This document shows positions 18,107 to 28,211 of a stretch of 64,000 bases of DNA, in pieces (position 1 is the stretch's first letter; each line of letters opens with the position of its first letter). A program made the position numbers and the translations under genes. The DNA is from Paenibacillus gyeongsangnamensis (lineage in GTDB: Bacteria > Bacillota > Bacilli > Paenibacillales > NBRC-103111): assembly GCF_027533625.1 (NCBI RefSeq), contig NZ_JAQAGZ010000010.1, forward strand, positions 124,001 through 188,000. The letters run 5' to 3'. A model generated the notes under the pieces. That model worked only from the letters and a program-made list of their open reading frames with translations. It was not told the DNA's origin and made no database searches.

Positions 18107-19582
18107 TTAAGGTCCGATCAATTCATAGTCCCACCAGAACGCCGTTTTATTGTCGCTGAGCGAGGTGACGGCGTTCTTGTCGGGATCATACACGAAGATG
18201 CGCCCGCTTCGGTCCAAGAATGAGATCCCCTGTTCGTAGGTGATCATCTGTTTCACTTGACGTTTCGTGTCGATGGAGTAGATCGTCCCGCCGGGCTTGA
18301 GATATAAGCCAAGGCTCGGATTGGGCTGGGCCGTCTCGAAGACGATCGTACCGTCGGACTGCACAGGCCGGTTGGATGCAACATTATCCGCCCCAAGAAC
18401 ATTGATGAACTTCGCGGAGACCTGATCGTTAATCAGGTGGAAGCTCCCGTCCTTATCCAGCAGCGCGAGTTGGGCGGAACGGTAGTAATTGTCCCGGATA
18501 TCGCCTTTCCGGTCGATGTTGGCATAAATCCAGCGCGACCCGTCGGCATTGGAGACGATGCCCTGCGGTACATCCTTGAAGCCCGGAAGCTTCGCCGCCG
18601 AATCTCCCTTCACATGGAAGAGCTCCGCGCGATAAGGAGGGGTGCGCAGCGGAACGCCGATGATCGGATCTCTAGTCGTAAGAGACAGCAGTCTATCCTG
18701 GTCTCCTAAAGGGATCCACGTGGCGTTACGTACGGGCTGCTGCGCCGGATAGGGTTCGGTATCCAGCTTCATGCTTTTGTAATATACCGTATCTCCTTCG
18801 GTCCGGAGCTCCGCTGTGGCGTCGCTGCCGCCGTTCGGCCTGAGATAGTGGTTCAAGTCCAGGTTCGGAAATGCTGCCTTGACCTCATCTTTCGTAACCC
18901 ATGCCGGCGTTTCTTCAAGCGATTTATTTACTTTGAGCAGAGCATACTCCGGTTTGGTAACCAGTGCCGGATTAAAATACAAGTAATCCGCATCGTCGAA
19001 CAAGAGCCGGCCCAGTACGGGCTGCTGCGGAGAGCGTACGCTCAGGCCTTCCGCCTGGTCCCACTGCAGGTCGATGTGCAGCAGATCGTGGGCGAACCGC
19101 CAGGTCAGCGGAAAGTACGTAATGTCCCGAAACGTAAGCAGCGGATACGGCTCATTCGCATTGTCGATATAATCGCTGCCGATCCATACCGGAAACTCGG
19201 GTAGCTGAGCCCGGTAGAGCACGCTTAACCGGTTTACGACCGTAAGGTCCTGATGAAGAGGGGACTTCGAGTATCCGTACGCACCCCCGCCTCTTGTCGT
19301 CACCGCCGAATAAACCTTCAGCCCCTCGGCCTCGCTCCAGTTCACTTGCCACTGCAGCGCCTGAGCCATGTCCCAGGTCAGCGGAAAATACGTAATATTT
19401 TTATACAGAAGCAGGGGATACGGCGAGTGGATATTATCCACCAAGGTACCGTTCACCTTTACCGGAAATGGGGGTATCTCGGCCTGTACCTGCTTCGATT
19501 GACCAAAGGCCAGCGTCGGCGCAAGGGTGAAGGTCAGGAGCAGCATAGCGCAGGCCGTCTGCCATTGTCGCCATCGGTTCAT
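18107..19582 (-). CDS. Secreted protein with two copper-amine-oxidase-N-like repeats
   Basis: 491 aa. A signal peptide with a Leu/Thr-rich core ends near AFGQ (about residue 28). Two homologous segments follow, at about residues 41-92 (FPVKVNGTLVDNIHSPYPLLLYKNITYFPLTWDMA...) and 131-182 (FPVWIGSDYIDNANEPYPLLTFRDITYFPLTWRFA...). Both are of the copper amine oxidase N-terminal-like type common in exported Paenibacillus proteins and contain the YFPLTW motif. The C-terminal half (from about 200) looks like a beta-rich, possibly propeller domain (DGSRWIYANIDRKGD; FLDRSGRIFVYDPDKN). Probably cell-surface; function unknown. ATG 19582 has GGAGG upstream. Confidence 0.8.
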   Translation of the reverse strand: MNRWRQWQTACAMLLLTFTLAPTLAFGQSKQVQAEIPPFPVKVNGTLVDNIHSPYPLLLYKNITYFPLTWDMAQALQWQVNWSEAEGLKVYSAVTTRGGGAYGYSKSPLHQDLTVVNRLSVLYRAQLPEFPVWIGSDYIDNANEPYPLLTFRDITYFPLTWRFAHDLLHIDLQWDQAEGLSVRSPQQPVLGRLLFDDADYLYFNPALVTKPEYALLKVNKSLEETPAWVTKDEVKAAFPNLDLNHYLRPNGGSDATAELRTEGDTVYYKSMKLDTEPYPAQQPVRNATWIPLGDQDRLLSLTTRDPIIGVPLRTPPYRAELFHVKGDSAAKLPGFKDVPQGIVSNADGSRWIYANIDRKGDIRDNYYRSAQLALLDKDGSFHLINDQVSAKFINVLGADNVASNRPVQSDGTIVFETAQPNPSLGLYLKPGGTIYSIDTKRQVKQMITYEQGISFLDRSGRIFVYDPDKNAVTSLSDNKTAFWWDYELIGP

Positions 19583-19711
19583 AGATGTTTGCCTCCATAA
19601 TAGCGGTAAATTTGGAAACCACTACCTTAAACGGCGGAAGCCCCCCGAAAGTTGCTCCTACTCGTATGGAGATTTTGTTAAGAGGGCGAAGGCAGGCTGC
19701 CCTGAGCAAGC

Positions 19712-20368
19712 TCAAGGAGTTATATCCGGCCTGGTTCCCCATGCTTCTTTAAAAATCAGGCCGTCCAGAGCTCTTCGTTTCTCCCACTTCGCCGATTCGA
19801 GAATCGGCATGGACGGATAATGCTCCGTATATCCCACCGACAGCAAAGCAGCCGGTTCGATATGGGGCGGGATGCCGAGGATGTCTCTGACATCGTTCTT
19901 TTTATAAAAGCTAACCCAGCCCATGGCAAGGCCCTCGGCCGTAGCGGCCAGCCACATATTCTGGATGGCGCAGGCGGTGGACATCAAATCCGTCTCGGGA
20001 ATGGAATTGCGCCCCAGTACATGAGAGCCGCCACGCGTCGGATCGCAGGTAACGCAGATCGTCAGGGGAGCCTGCTGGATGCCTTCCACTTTCAGCTGCA
20101 GAAATTGGTCCTGCCGCTTGCCTTCATAGTGAATGGCCAGCGCCCGCCGTTCCTTGTCCGCCGCCCAGGCAAGGCGAGCCTTCACCTCACCCTGCGTAAT
20201 GAGGATGAAATTCCAGGGCTGCATGAAGCCGACCGACGGACCGTGATGCGCCGCCTCCAGCAGCCGCATGACGGCTTCTTCCGGGATCGGATCCGGCAAG
20301 AAGGTTCTAACGTCCCTTCGGGTATGGATGATGCGGTACAGGGCTTCCTTCTCCTGTTCATTAAACAT
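19712..20368 (-). CDS. bluB: 5,6-dimethylbenzimidazole synthase BluB
   Basis: 218 aa. Nitroreductase-fold enzyme that fragments FMNH2 with oxygen to give 5,6-dimethylbenzimidazole, the lower ligand of vitamin B12. The whole sequence matches the BluB pattern: RRDVRTFLPDPIPEEAVMRLL, then HHGPSVGFMQPWNFILI, CVTCDPTRGGSHVLGR with N-S-I-P-E-T-D-L-M-S following, and GMGWVS-like AMGWVSFY. It starts 55 bases after the thiC stop on the same strand; the gap has a small GC hairpin but no T-run, so it likely shares the thiC transcript and the upstream TPP control. GAGGAGG precedes ATG 20368. No cobalamin riboswitch is seen. Confidence 0.92.
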   Translation of the reverse strand: MFNEQEKEALYRIIHTRRDVRTFLPDPIPEEAVMRLLEAAHHGPSVGFMQPWNFILITQGEVKARLAWAADKERRALAIHYEGKRQDQFLQLKVEGIQQAPLTICVTCDPTRGGSHVLGRNSIPETDLMSTACAIQNMWLAATAEGLAMGWVSFYKKNDVRDILGIPPHIEPAALLSVGYTEHYPSMPILESAKWEKRRALDGLIFKEAWGTRPDITP

Positions 20369-20423
20369 GTGCTCCCCCGCCTCCTCTGAACTTATCGTCG
20401 AGGCCGGGTCCCGAGCCTCATCA

Positions 20424-22214
<1,791 letters not shown>

Positions 22215-22242
22215 TCAAGCGGAGTCTCCTTTAGCGCCCAAC

Positions 22243-22275
22243 AAAAAAAGACCGCAACGAAAAGAAGCGGTCTTT
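22243..22275 (-). terminator. Riboswitch-controlled terminator of thiC leader
   Basis: On the minus strand a 9-bp stem AAAGACCGC/GCGGTCTTT with an 11-base loop is followed by a seven-T run. It lies between the TPP aptamer and the thiC ribosome site, the expected position for transcription attenuation. Confidence 0.92.
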
Positions 22276-22297
22276 GCAGGTACACAAAGGCTAAGGC

Positions 22298-22394
22298 TTT
22301 TCCTCCGCTGGCATTACCCAGATCAGGTTATACGGTCGATAGCATCGGGCTACCCTCTCAGCCTGGCTTTACCAAGCTCCCGTGTTATTCGGTT
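22298..22394 (-). promoter_or_regulatory. TPP riboswitch (THI box)
   Basis: Read on the minus strand, the conserved elements appear in order: ACGGGAGC, then CTGAGAGGG, then GACC with TATAACCTGATCTGGGTAATGCCAGCG. These are the P2/P3 core and the pyrophosphate-sensor helix of the THI box. It precedes the terminator and thiC. Confidence 0.96.
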
Positions 22395-22614
22395 GTCAGT
22401 TCAAGTTAAACATAATGCCGTTTAAAAATCAACGGTTATTTCTAAGGGCGGCGGGAGACCCATTCGAACGTATCGTCGCTTTTTTACAATAAGATTATCG
22501 AAATGCGCGGAATTTGGCGCAATAAATCCTTTTTTTCCGATCGGCCCGATGCTATGATCAGGATAGGTGAACTCGATGACCCCATAATGGATAATCCAAC
22601 AGGGAGGAACCTAG

Positions 22615-22704
22615 GTGAAGACGAATGATTTGTGGACGTTGTCCAGGAAAAAGGCCATCGTCATTTTCATCCTTTTTGCGTTGCTAGTTCTTTTAGGGGA
22701 CTAG
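22615..22704 (+). pseudogene. N-terminal piece of the PAS kinase cut by an amber codon
   Basis: GTG 22615 has a good ribosome site (GGGAGG, spacing 7) and opens a frame with a first hydrophobic helix (AIVIFILFALLVLLGD) that ends at TAG 22702-22704. The same frame then continues without interruption into the kinase at 22741 (IVIFGFFLQYLR before the ATG). The simplest reading is one gene of about 408 codons with a single in-frame TAG, for example from a CAG codon. Confidence 0.75.
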
Positions 22705-22740
22705 ATCGTCATCTTCGGATTTTTTCTGCAATATCTTCGC

Positions 22741-23841
22741 ATGTTCGAGTTCATTTTGGATCTCTTCATGATTTGTATTATTGGGATCCTGGGTTATTAT
22801 TTGCTGAAAAATTATAAGTTTGTCGAAATGCAGTATCACTTGCTCCTGGAGCATTCCCGGGAAGCGATCGTTATTGCGAAGAGCGGCCGGTGGTTTTATT
22901 GCAACGCCGCCGCCGTGCAGTTATTCGGAGCCTCTTCCAGGGACGAGCTGTCCGGATGCACTTGGACCGATTTCTTCCCGACTGCGCCTGCTTACGGACC
23001 TATGCATCGCTTCGCCGGGCCTGCGGAGAAGCTCAAATGCGAGTTTACGGCTCTCGACGGGGAGTCCAAGCACGCGGAGGTAACGATTATCCCCTTATAC
23101 ATCTACAACCGCGTTCCTTACCAGCATATCATCATTCGCGATATCACCGAGCAGACTCGTACGGAGCAGGCGCTGCAATTTTCCGAGAAACTATCGTCCG
23201 TTGGTCAAATGGCGGCGGGCATTGCCCACGAAATCCGCAATCCGCTGACTTCGGTGAAGGGCTTCCTTCAATTGTTCCGGGCCCGCAGCCAGGACCGGCG
23301 GGAGCTATGGGATGTCGTATTCGAGGAAATTAACCGGATCGAGAACATCATCACCGAGCTGCTCATGATCGCCCGCCCGAAGCAAAGCACCCTCGTTCCC
23401 CGCAGCATCGGTCATATTCTGGAGCAGGTGCTGCTGTTCCTTTCCCCCCAAGCGATGATGAACGATATTGAAATCGTAAATCAGGGGCCGGAAGAGGAGC
23501 TTCTCATTAACTGCGACGAGAATCAGATCAAGCAGGTCTTTATCAATCTGATCAAGAACGCGTTTGAAGCGATTCCTCCGGGACAAGCGGGCCGAGTCCG
23601 CATTCATATCACCCGGTCGGGCGACTATGTCGCGATTCAAGTGGCGGATAACGGCTGCGGCATCCCCGAAGAGGTCATCCGGAAGCTGGGGCAGCCTTTT
23701 TTTACGACCAAGGAGAAAGGGACCGGGCTTGGGTTGACCGTAAGCAAGGAGATCATCCTGAACCATCACGGCAGCTTGTCCATAACGAGCGAGACGGGGA
23801 AAGGAACCACGTTCGCCATTTGTTTTCCTCTACATACCTAA
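22741..23841 (+). CDS. PAS-domain sensor histidine kinase (sporulation-kinase type)
   Basis: 366 aa from the internal ATG. A membrane helix (FILDLFMICIIGILGYYLL) is followed by a PAS domain at about residues 35-140 (LLEHSREAIVIAKSGRWFYCNAAAVQLFG), a HisKA domain with the phospho-acceptor His in AAGIAHEIRNPLTSVKGFLQ, and an HATPase domain with N box (NLIKNAFEAIP), G1 (VADNGCGIPEE), F box and G2 (KGTGLGLTVSKEI). The GFLQLF after the H box is typical of KinA/KinE-like kinases that feed the Spo0A phosphorelay. The natural start is probably GTG 22615, but a TAG at 22702 interrupts that frame, so the protein may be made only by re-initiation or readthrough. No response regulator is adjacent, as usual for orphan sporulation kinases. 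Confidence 0.85.
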   Translation: MFEFILDLFMICIIGILGYYLLKNYKFVEMQYHLLLEHSREAIVIAKSGRWFYCNAAAVQLFGASSRDELSGCTWTDFFPTAPAYGPMHRFAGPAEKLKCEFTALDGESKHAEVTIIPLYIYNRVPYQHIIIRDITEQTRTEQALQFSEKLSSVGQMAAGIAHEIRNPLTSVKGFLQLFRARSQDRRELWDVVFEEINRIENIITELLMIARPKQSTLVPRSIGHILEQVLLFLSPQAMMNDIEIVNQGPEEELLINCDENQIKQVFINLIKNAFEAIPPGQAGRVRIHITRSGDYVAIQVADNGCGIPEEVIRKLGQPFFTTKEKGTGLGLTVSKEIILNHHGSLSITSETGKGTTFAICFPLHT

Positions 23842-23850
23842 TAGAAACAC

Positions 23851-23888
23851 AAAAGGCCCCTCTCGCCATCGGCAAGAGGGGTCTTGTT
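23851..23888. terminator. Terminator after the PAS kinase
   Basis: AAGGCCCCTCTCGCC pairs with GGCAAGAGGGGTCTT around ATC, with two mismatches, then TGTT. Placed directly after the kinase stop. Confidence 0.7.
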
Positions 23889-24004
23889 CGTTTTCCCGGC
23901 CTGATATGACAAATGTCATCCGCACAAGGTGATATTCATGCATACCGCACCAAAGCCGAACGAGGTACGATAAAGGCATCGAACAATCCAATCCGAGGTG
24001 AACG

Positions 24005-24931
24005 ATGATGAAAGCAGCGATAGCCCTGAATCGCGTAAGCAAAGAGTTTAAAGGAAAACGGGCGGTAGACGACCTGACGCTGGACATCGCGGAGGGCAGC
24101 GTCGTAGCGCTGCTCGGACCGAACGGCGCGGGGAAGACGACCAGCGTCACGATGATGCTCGGACTGCAAAAGCCGACGTCCGGCACGGTCCGCCTGCTCA
24201 GCGGAGATCCCGGCGACCGGAGCATCCGGGCGCGCATCGGAGCGATGCTGCAGGAGGTCAACGTGATCGACCGGCTGAAGGTACGGGAAATCATCGACCT
24301 GTTCCGCAGCTACTACGACAAGCCGATGCCGCTGGAGCGGCTCCTCAAGATTTCCGGCCTCGACGCCGAGAAGGAGAAAATGGCGACGTCGCTGTCCGGC
24401 GGACAGAAGCGCCGGCTCGATTTTGCCTTGGCGTTGGCGGGCGATCCGTCTGTCCTGTTCCTCGACGAGCCGACGGTCGGGATGGACATTACCTCGCGGC
24501 TGCTGTTCTGGGATACGGTGCGGGCGCTGGCGGGAAGCGGGCGGACGATCATTCTGACGACGCACTATCTCGATGAAGCGGACAGCATCGCGGATCGGGT
24601 CGTCGTCATCAACCGGGGGCGGCTGGCGGCGGACGGAACGCCGGAGAAAATCAAGTCGGCCGCGGGCGGGAGAATTCTGACGTTTACGGCGGGCGCCTCG
24701 TTCCCGCGGGAGCTGATCGATTCGCTGCCCGGCGTTACGCAGGCGAGCTGGAGCGGCAGAAGAGTGAGGCTACACAGCGCGGACACGGACCGGCTGCTGT
24801 TCGAGCTGGTAGGCAGACAGGCCGACATGAAGGATATTGAAGTGCACGGCGGCGGACTGGAAGAAGCGTTCCAGCATTTGGTTCAGGACGAATCGGCGGC
24901 AGCCGAAGAAGCAAGGGGGAATTCGCGATGA
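24005..24931 (+). CDS. ABC transporter ATP-binding protein (YvfR-type)
   Basis: 308 aa. Walker A GPNGAGKTT at about residues 39-47, Q loop MLQEVNV, signature LSGGQKRRL, Walker B VLFLDEPTVGMD and H loop LTTHYLDEA are all present. It is the ATPase of an ABC-2 type exporter of the drug/antibiotic class. Gene order (ATPase, permease, sensor kinase, LuxR-type regulator) matches the yvfRSTU arrangement of Bacillus subtilis. The stop overlaps the next start (ATGA, 24928-24931). The regulator downstream probably controls the exporter, as in related systems. Confidence 0.92.
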   Translation: MMKAAIALNRVSKEFKGKRAVDDLTLDIAEGSVVALLGPNGAGKTTSVTMMLGLQKPTSGTVRLLSGDPGDRSIRARIGAMLQEVNVIDRLKVREIIDLFRSYYDKPMPLERLLKISGLDAEKEKMATSLSGGQKRRLDFALALAGDPSVLFLDEPTVGMDITSRLLFWDTVRALAGSGRTIILTTHYLDEADSIADRVVVINRGRLAADGTPEKIKSAAGGRILTFTAGASFPRELIDSLPGVTQASWSGRRVRLHSADTDRLLFELVGRQADMKDIEVHGGGLEEAFQHLVQDESAAAEEARGNSR

Positions 24932-25569
24932 GAGCGATGATGGCGCAGTGCAAAGCGGAAATTATAAGGACGCTCCGGAACCGGCGGTTTTTGTTCGCAT
25001 CGGTCATCATGCCGGCTGCCTTTTATTTTATCTTCACCGGGATCTATGGAGATAACATACAGGTCGGGAACGTCAACTGGAAGTCGTATTATCTGATGTC
25101 CATGACGATCTTCGGCGTGGTCGGGGGAAGCCTTAGTACGGTCAGCATCCGCTTCGCCCAGGAACGTTCCCAAGGCTGGGTACGCTTGCTCCGGATTACA
25201 CCCTTACCCGACGGAGCTTATATTTTCTCCAAAATCGCCTCTCAATCGATGCTGAACCTCGGTACGATCGTTTTGATGTTCCTTATCGGAGCGCTGGGCA
25301 AGGGCGTGGCGCTGCCGTTCACGGTTTGGGTTTACTGCGGCCTCTGGATTTGGCTCGGCGCGATTCCCTTCCTGGCACTCGGCACGCTGCTCGGTACGAT
25401 CCGCAGCGTCGAGCTGGTACAGGTCGTATCTCAAGTGCTGTTCATGGGCATGTCGCTGCTCGGCGGATTGTGGATGCCGGTCGAAGCCATGCCGAAGGGG
25501 ATGCGCGAGCTTGCCCAGTGGCTGCCTTCTTACCGGTTCGGGCAGGGCGCTTGGTCTCTGGTCGAGTGA
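24928..25569 (+). CDS. ABC-2 type permease, C-terminally truncated (YvfS-like)
   Basis: 213 aa with five clear membrane segments (first at VIMPAAFYFIFTGIYG). Contains the usual ABC-2 features, including ARERSQGW-like AQERSQGWVRLLRITPL and the WMPVEAMPKGMRELAQWLPSYRFGQG segment before the last helix. The family usually has about 240-250 residues; here the frame stops right after GAWSLVE, so the final membrane helix and tail are missing. The stop TGA (25567-25569) is formed by sequence that belongs to the kinase downstream. This points to a deletion that removed the 3' end of this gene and the 5' part of the kinase. Confidence 0.85.
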   Translation: MRAMMAQCKAEIIRTLRNRRFLFASVIMPAAFYFIFTGIYGDNIQVGNVNWKSYYLMSMTIFGVVGGSLSTVSIRFAQERSQGWVRLLRITPLPDGAYIFSKIASQSMLNLGTIVLMFLIGALGKGVALPFTVWVYCGLWIWLGAIPFLALGTLLGTIRSVELVQVVSQVLFMGMSLLGGLWMPVEAMPKGMRELAQWLPSYRFGQGAWSLVE

Positions 25570-26054
25570 ACGATATTCAGACGACGGCGCGGACCGCGCT
25601 GAAGCAGGTGCGCGAGCTCGTATCGGGTATGCATGCCGTGACGCTGCGGGATGAAATCCGTCATGCGGGGCAAATTCTGGCCGCGGCCGATATGGAGCTG
25701 GAGACGAGCGGACCGTTCGAGCAGATGAAGGCTTCCCCGCTCGTCCAGAACCTGCTCGGCCTCTGTCTCCGTGAAGCGGTTACGAACGTCGTCAAGCACA
25801 GCAAAGCCACCCGGTGCCGCATCGTGCTCGCGGAAGAGGCCAGCCTGCTGAGCCTTACGGTGGAGGACAACGGCCGCGGCTTTGACGAGTCGGCATGCGA
25901 CGCCGGCTCCACCGGGCGGGGGCTGCTCGGGATGAAGGAGCGACTGGAGCTTGTCGAAGGCAAGCTGTCGTTTCAAGCCCGGCCGGGGGAGGGCGCCAGA
26001 CTTACCCTGTCGGTGCCAAGCGTCATAAAGCAGACGGTAAGGGGAGGCGCTTAG
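25566..26054 (+). pseudogene. DesK-type histidine kinase, 3' fragment lacking the H box
   Basis: About 162 aa. It opens within the second dimerisation helix (NDIQTTARTALKQVRELVSGMH) and contains a complete HATPase domain: N box LREAVTNVVKHSKATR, G1 VEDNGRGFDE and G2 GLLGMKERLELVEG. The sensor membrane helices and the phospho-acceptor histidine (RELHD region) of DesK/YvfT-type kinases, about 190-200 residues, are absent. The frame is open upstream only through permease sequence. A GTG at 25566 overlaps the permease stop but has no clear ribosome site. Unless complemented it should not be able to autophosphorylate. Confidence 0.85.
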
Positions 26055-26055
26055 C

Positions 26056-26658
26056 ATGAAGGTGATCATTGCGGAAGACCAGGGCATGCTGCGCGGCGCG
26101 CTGAGCACGCTGCTCGGCTTGGAGGATGACATCGAGGTGGTCGGCCAGGCGGAGAACGGAGAGCAGGCGCTTAAGCTGATCCTTGAGCTTGAGCCGGACC
26201 TATGCCTGCTCGATATCGAGATGCCGCTCTTGTCCGGGCTTGATGTGGCGGAGCGGCTCAAGGCGCTCGGGAGCCCGTGCCGCGTTGTGATCCTCACGAC
26301 GTTCTCGCGGGCCGGCTACTTCCAGCGGGCTATGCGGGCGGGCGTATTCGGCTTCCTGCTCAAGGATTCCCCCATTGACGAGCTCAGCAGCGCTCTGCGG
26401 AAGGTGCAGGCAGGCGGACGGGCGATCAGCCCCGAGCTGTCTCTGTCGATCTGGGAAGCGGAGAATCCGCTGACCGAGAGGGAGCGGGAGGTGCTGCGCT
26501 TGGTGGCTCAGGGCTTGTCCGTGAACGACATCGCGAAGCAGCTGTTTCTCTCCGGCGGAACGGTCCGCAATTATATTTCGGAAGCGCTGCAGAAGCTGGA
26601 GGCCAAGAACCGGATCGATGCGATCGGCATTGCGGAGAAGAACGGCTGGTTAGAATAG
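26056..26658 (+). CDS. LuxR/NarL-family response regulator (DesR/YvfU-like)
   Basis: 200 aa. Receiver domain with acidic pair AEDQ, phospho-acceptor Asp54 in LCLLDIEMPL, Thr in ILTTFSR and Lys in FLLKDSP. The C-terminal LuxR helix-turn-helix runs from about residue 135 (NPLTEREREVLRLVAQGLSVNDIAKQLFLSGGTVRNYISEALQKL). The start is directly after the kinase-fragment stop. The cognate kinase upstream has lost its H box, so this regulator may be unphosphorylated or served by another donor. Expected target: the adjacent ABC exporter. Confidence 0.95.
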   Translation: MKVIIAEDQGMLRGALSTLLGLEDDIEVVGQAENGEQALKLILELEPDLCLLDIEMPLLSGLDVAERLKALGSPCRVVILTTFSRAGYFQRAMRAGVFGFLLKDSPIDELSSALRKVQAGGRAISPELSLSIWEAENPLTEREREVLRLVAQGLSVNDIAKQLFLSGGTVRNYISEALQKLEAKNRIDAIGIAEKNGWLE

Positions 26659-26723
26659 GCAGAGACAGGGCTGTGCTCCGCTGCATCCATGACTCACATA
26701 ACTCGTAAGGAGTGTTTGTAGAA

Positions 26724-28157
26724 GTGACAGAAGGCAAATTGAAACGAGGGCTTAGTGCCCGTCATATGACCATGATCTCGCTGGGTGGCTCCATCGGAAC
26801 GGGGCTGTTCCTCGCGAGCGGCGGCGCCATATCGTCCGCCGGGCCGGGCGGGGCGTTCCTGGCCTATTTAACGATCGGCATTATGGTTTACTTTCTTGTA
26901 ACTAGCTTGGGCGAAATGGCGGCCTATATGCCGGTGTCCGGCACATTCAGCACGTACGCCACGCGTTTCGTCGACCCGTCCCTCGGGTTCGCGCTGGGCT
27001 GGAACTATTGGTACAACTGGGCGATTACGATCGCCGCCGAGCTGTCCGCCGCTACCTTGATTATGAAGTTCTGGTTCCCGAACAGCTCATCGTTTCTCTG
27101 GAGCGCGCTTTTCCTGCTGCTGATGCTGGGGCTGAACCTCCTCTCGGTCAAAGGCTACGGCGAGACGGAGTATTGGTTCGCTCTCATCAAGGTCATCACC
27201 GTCATCGTCTTTATCGCCGTCGGCATTCTGATGATCGTCGGCATCTGGGGCGGCGAAGCGGTCGGCTTCCGCAACCTTCGCATCGGCGACGCCCCGTTCC
27301 ACGGCGGCTTCCTGAGCGCGCTCGGCGTCTTCATGGCCGCCGGCTTCTCGTTCCAAGGGACGGAGCTGGTCGGCGTTGCGGCCGGGGAGAGCGAGAATCC
27401 GCGCGTCAACGTGCCGAAGGCGATTCGTAGCGTCTTCTGGCGCATTCTGCTCTTTTATTTGTTTGCCATTGCGGTGATCGGACTGCTTATTCCGTATACG
27501 AACGAGAACTTGTCCAGCGACAGCGTCATGATGAGCCCGTTCACCATGGTGTTCGAGAAGGCGGGGCTCAGCATCGCGGCTTCGGTCATGAACGCGGTCA
27601 TTCTTACCTCCGTGCTGTCGGCGGGCAATTCCGGGATGTATGCGTCCACGCGCATGCTGTGGGTGCTCGCTAAGGAAGGCAAGGCTCCAAAGTTCCTTTC
27701 CCGCCTGACCTCGTGGGGCGTGCCTGCATGGGCGCTGCTCGTGACCGGAGCGCTCGGCTTGTTCGCGTTCCTGTCCTCCTTCTTCGGGGACGGGGTCGTG
27801 TATACCTGGCTTCTGAACGCCTCCGGCATGTCCGGGTTCATCGCTTGGCTCGGCATCGCGATCAGCCATTACCGGTTCCGCAAGGTATTCATTGCGCAGG
27901 GGAAATCGCTGAGGGAGCTGCCTTACCGCGCGCGCTTGTTCCCGATCGGTCCGATCTTGGCCGGGATCTTGTGTACGGTCGTCATCATAGGGCAGTGCAT
28001 GGGCGCGTCCAAGGACGGCCAAGTGGACTGGGCGTATTTGATCGCCTCCTATGTGGGCATTCCGCTCTTCCTGGCGCTTTGGCTGGGCTATAAGTGGAAG
28101 TATAAGACGAAGGTGTTGAAGCCGGAGGAATGCTCGTTCGAGGAGACGACGGTATAA
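26724..28157 (+). CDS. Amino acid permease (AAT family, LysP-like)
   Basis: About 477 aa, twelve membrane segments. The family signature is clear at the start (KRGLSARHMTMISLGGSIGTGLFL), followed by GPGGAFLAYLTIGIMVYFLVTSLGEMAAYMP and later AGFSFQGTELVGVAAGESENPRVNVPKAI. These are typical of proton-coupled AAT-type permeases; lysine is the closest guess for the substrate. GTG 26724 is chosen because AAGGAG is eleven bases upstream; GTG 26712 overlaps the ribosome site. Terminator at 28162-28194. It has no obvious partners. Confidence 0.9.
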   Translation: MTEGKLKRGLSARHMTMISLGGSIGTGLFLASGGAISSAGPGGAFLAYLTIGIMVYFLVTSLGEMAAYMPVSGTFSTYATRFVDPSLGFALGWNYWYNWAITIAAELSAATLIMKFWFPNSSSFLWSALFLLLMLGLNLLSVKGYGETEYWFALIKVITVIVFIAVGILMIVGIWGGEAVGFRNLRIGDAPFHGGFLSALGVFMAAGFSFQGTELVGVAAGESENPRVNVPKAIRSVFWRILLFYLFAIAVIGLLIPYTNENLSSDSVMMSPFTMVFEKAGLSIAASVMNAVILTSVLSAGNSGMYASTRMLWVLAKEGKAPKFLSRLTSWGVPAWALLVTGALGLFAFLSSFFGDGVVYTWLLNASGMSGFIAWLGIAISHYRFRKVFIAQGKSLRELPYRARLFPIGPILAGILCTVVIIGQCMGASKDGQVDWAYLIASYVGIPLFLALWLGYKWKYKTKVLKPEECSFEETTV

Positions 28158-28161
28158 AGCG

Positions 28162-28194
28162 GGAGGCGCAGGCTGAAGAGCCGGCGCCTCTTTT
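28162..28194 (+). terminator. Intrinsic terminator after amino acid permease
   Basis: GAGGCGC pairs with GCGCCTC around an inner AGGCT/AGCC helix and is followed by TTTT. Confidence 0.8.
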
Positions 28195-28211
28195 GTAGTT
28201 GACTGCAAATT

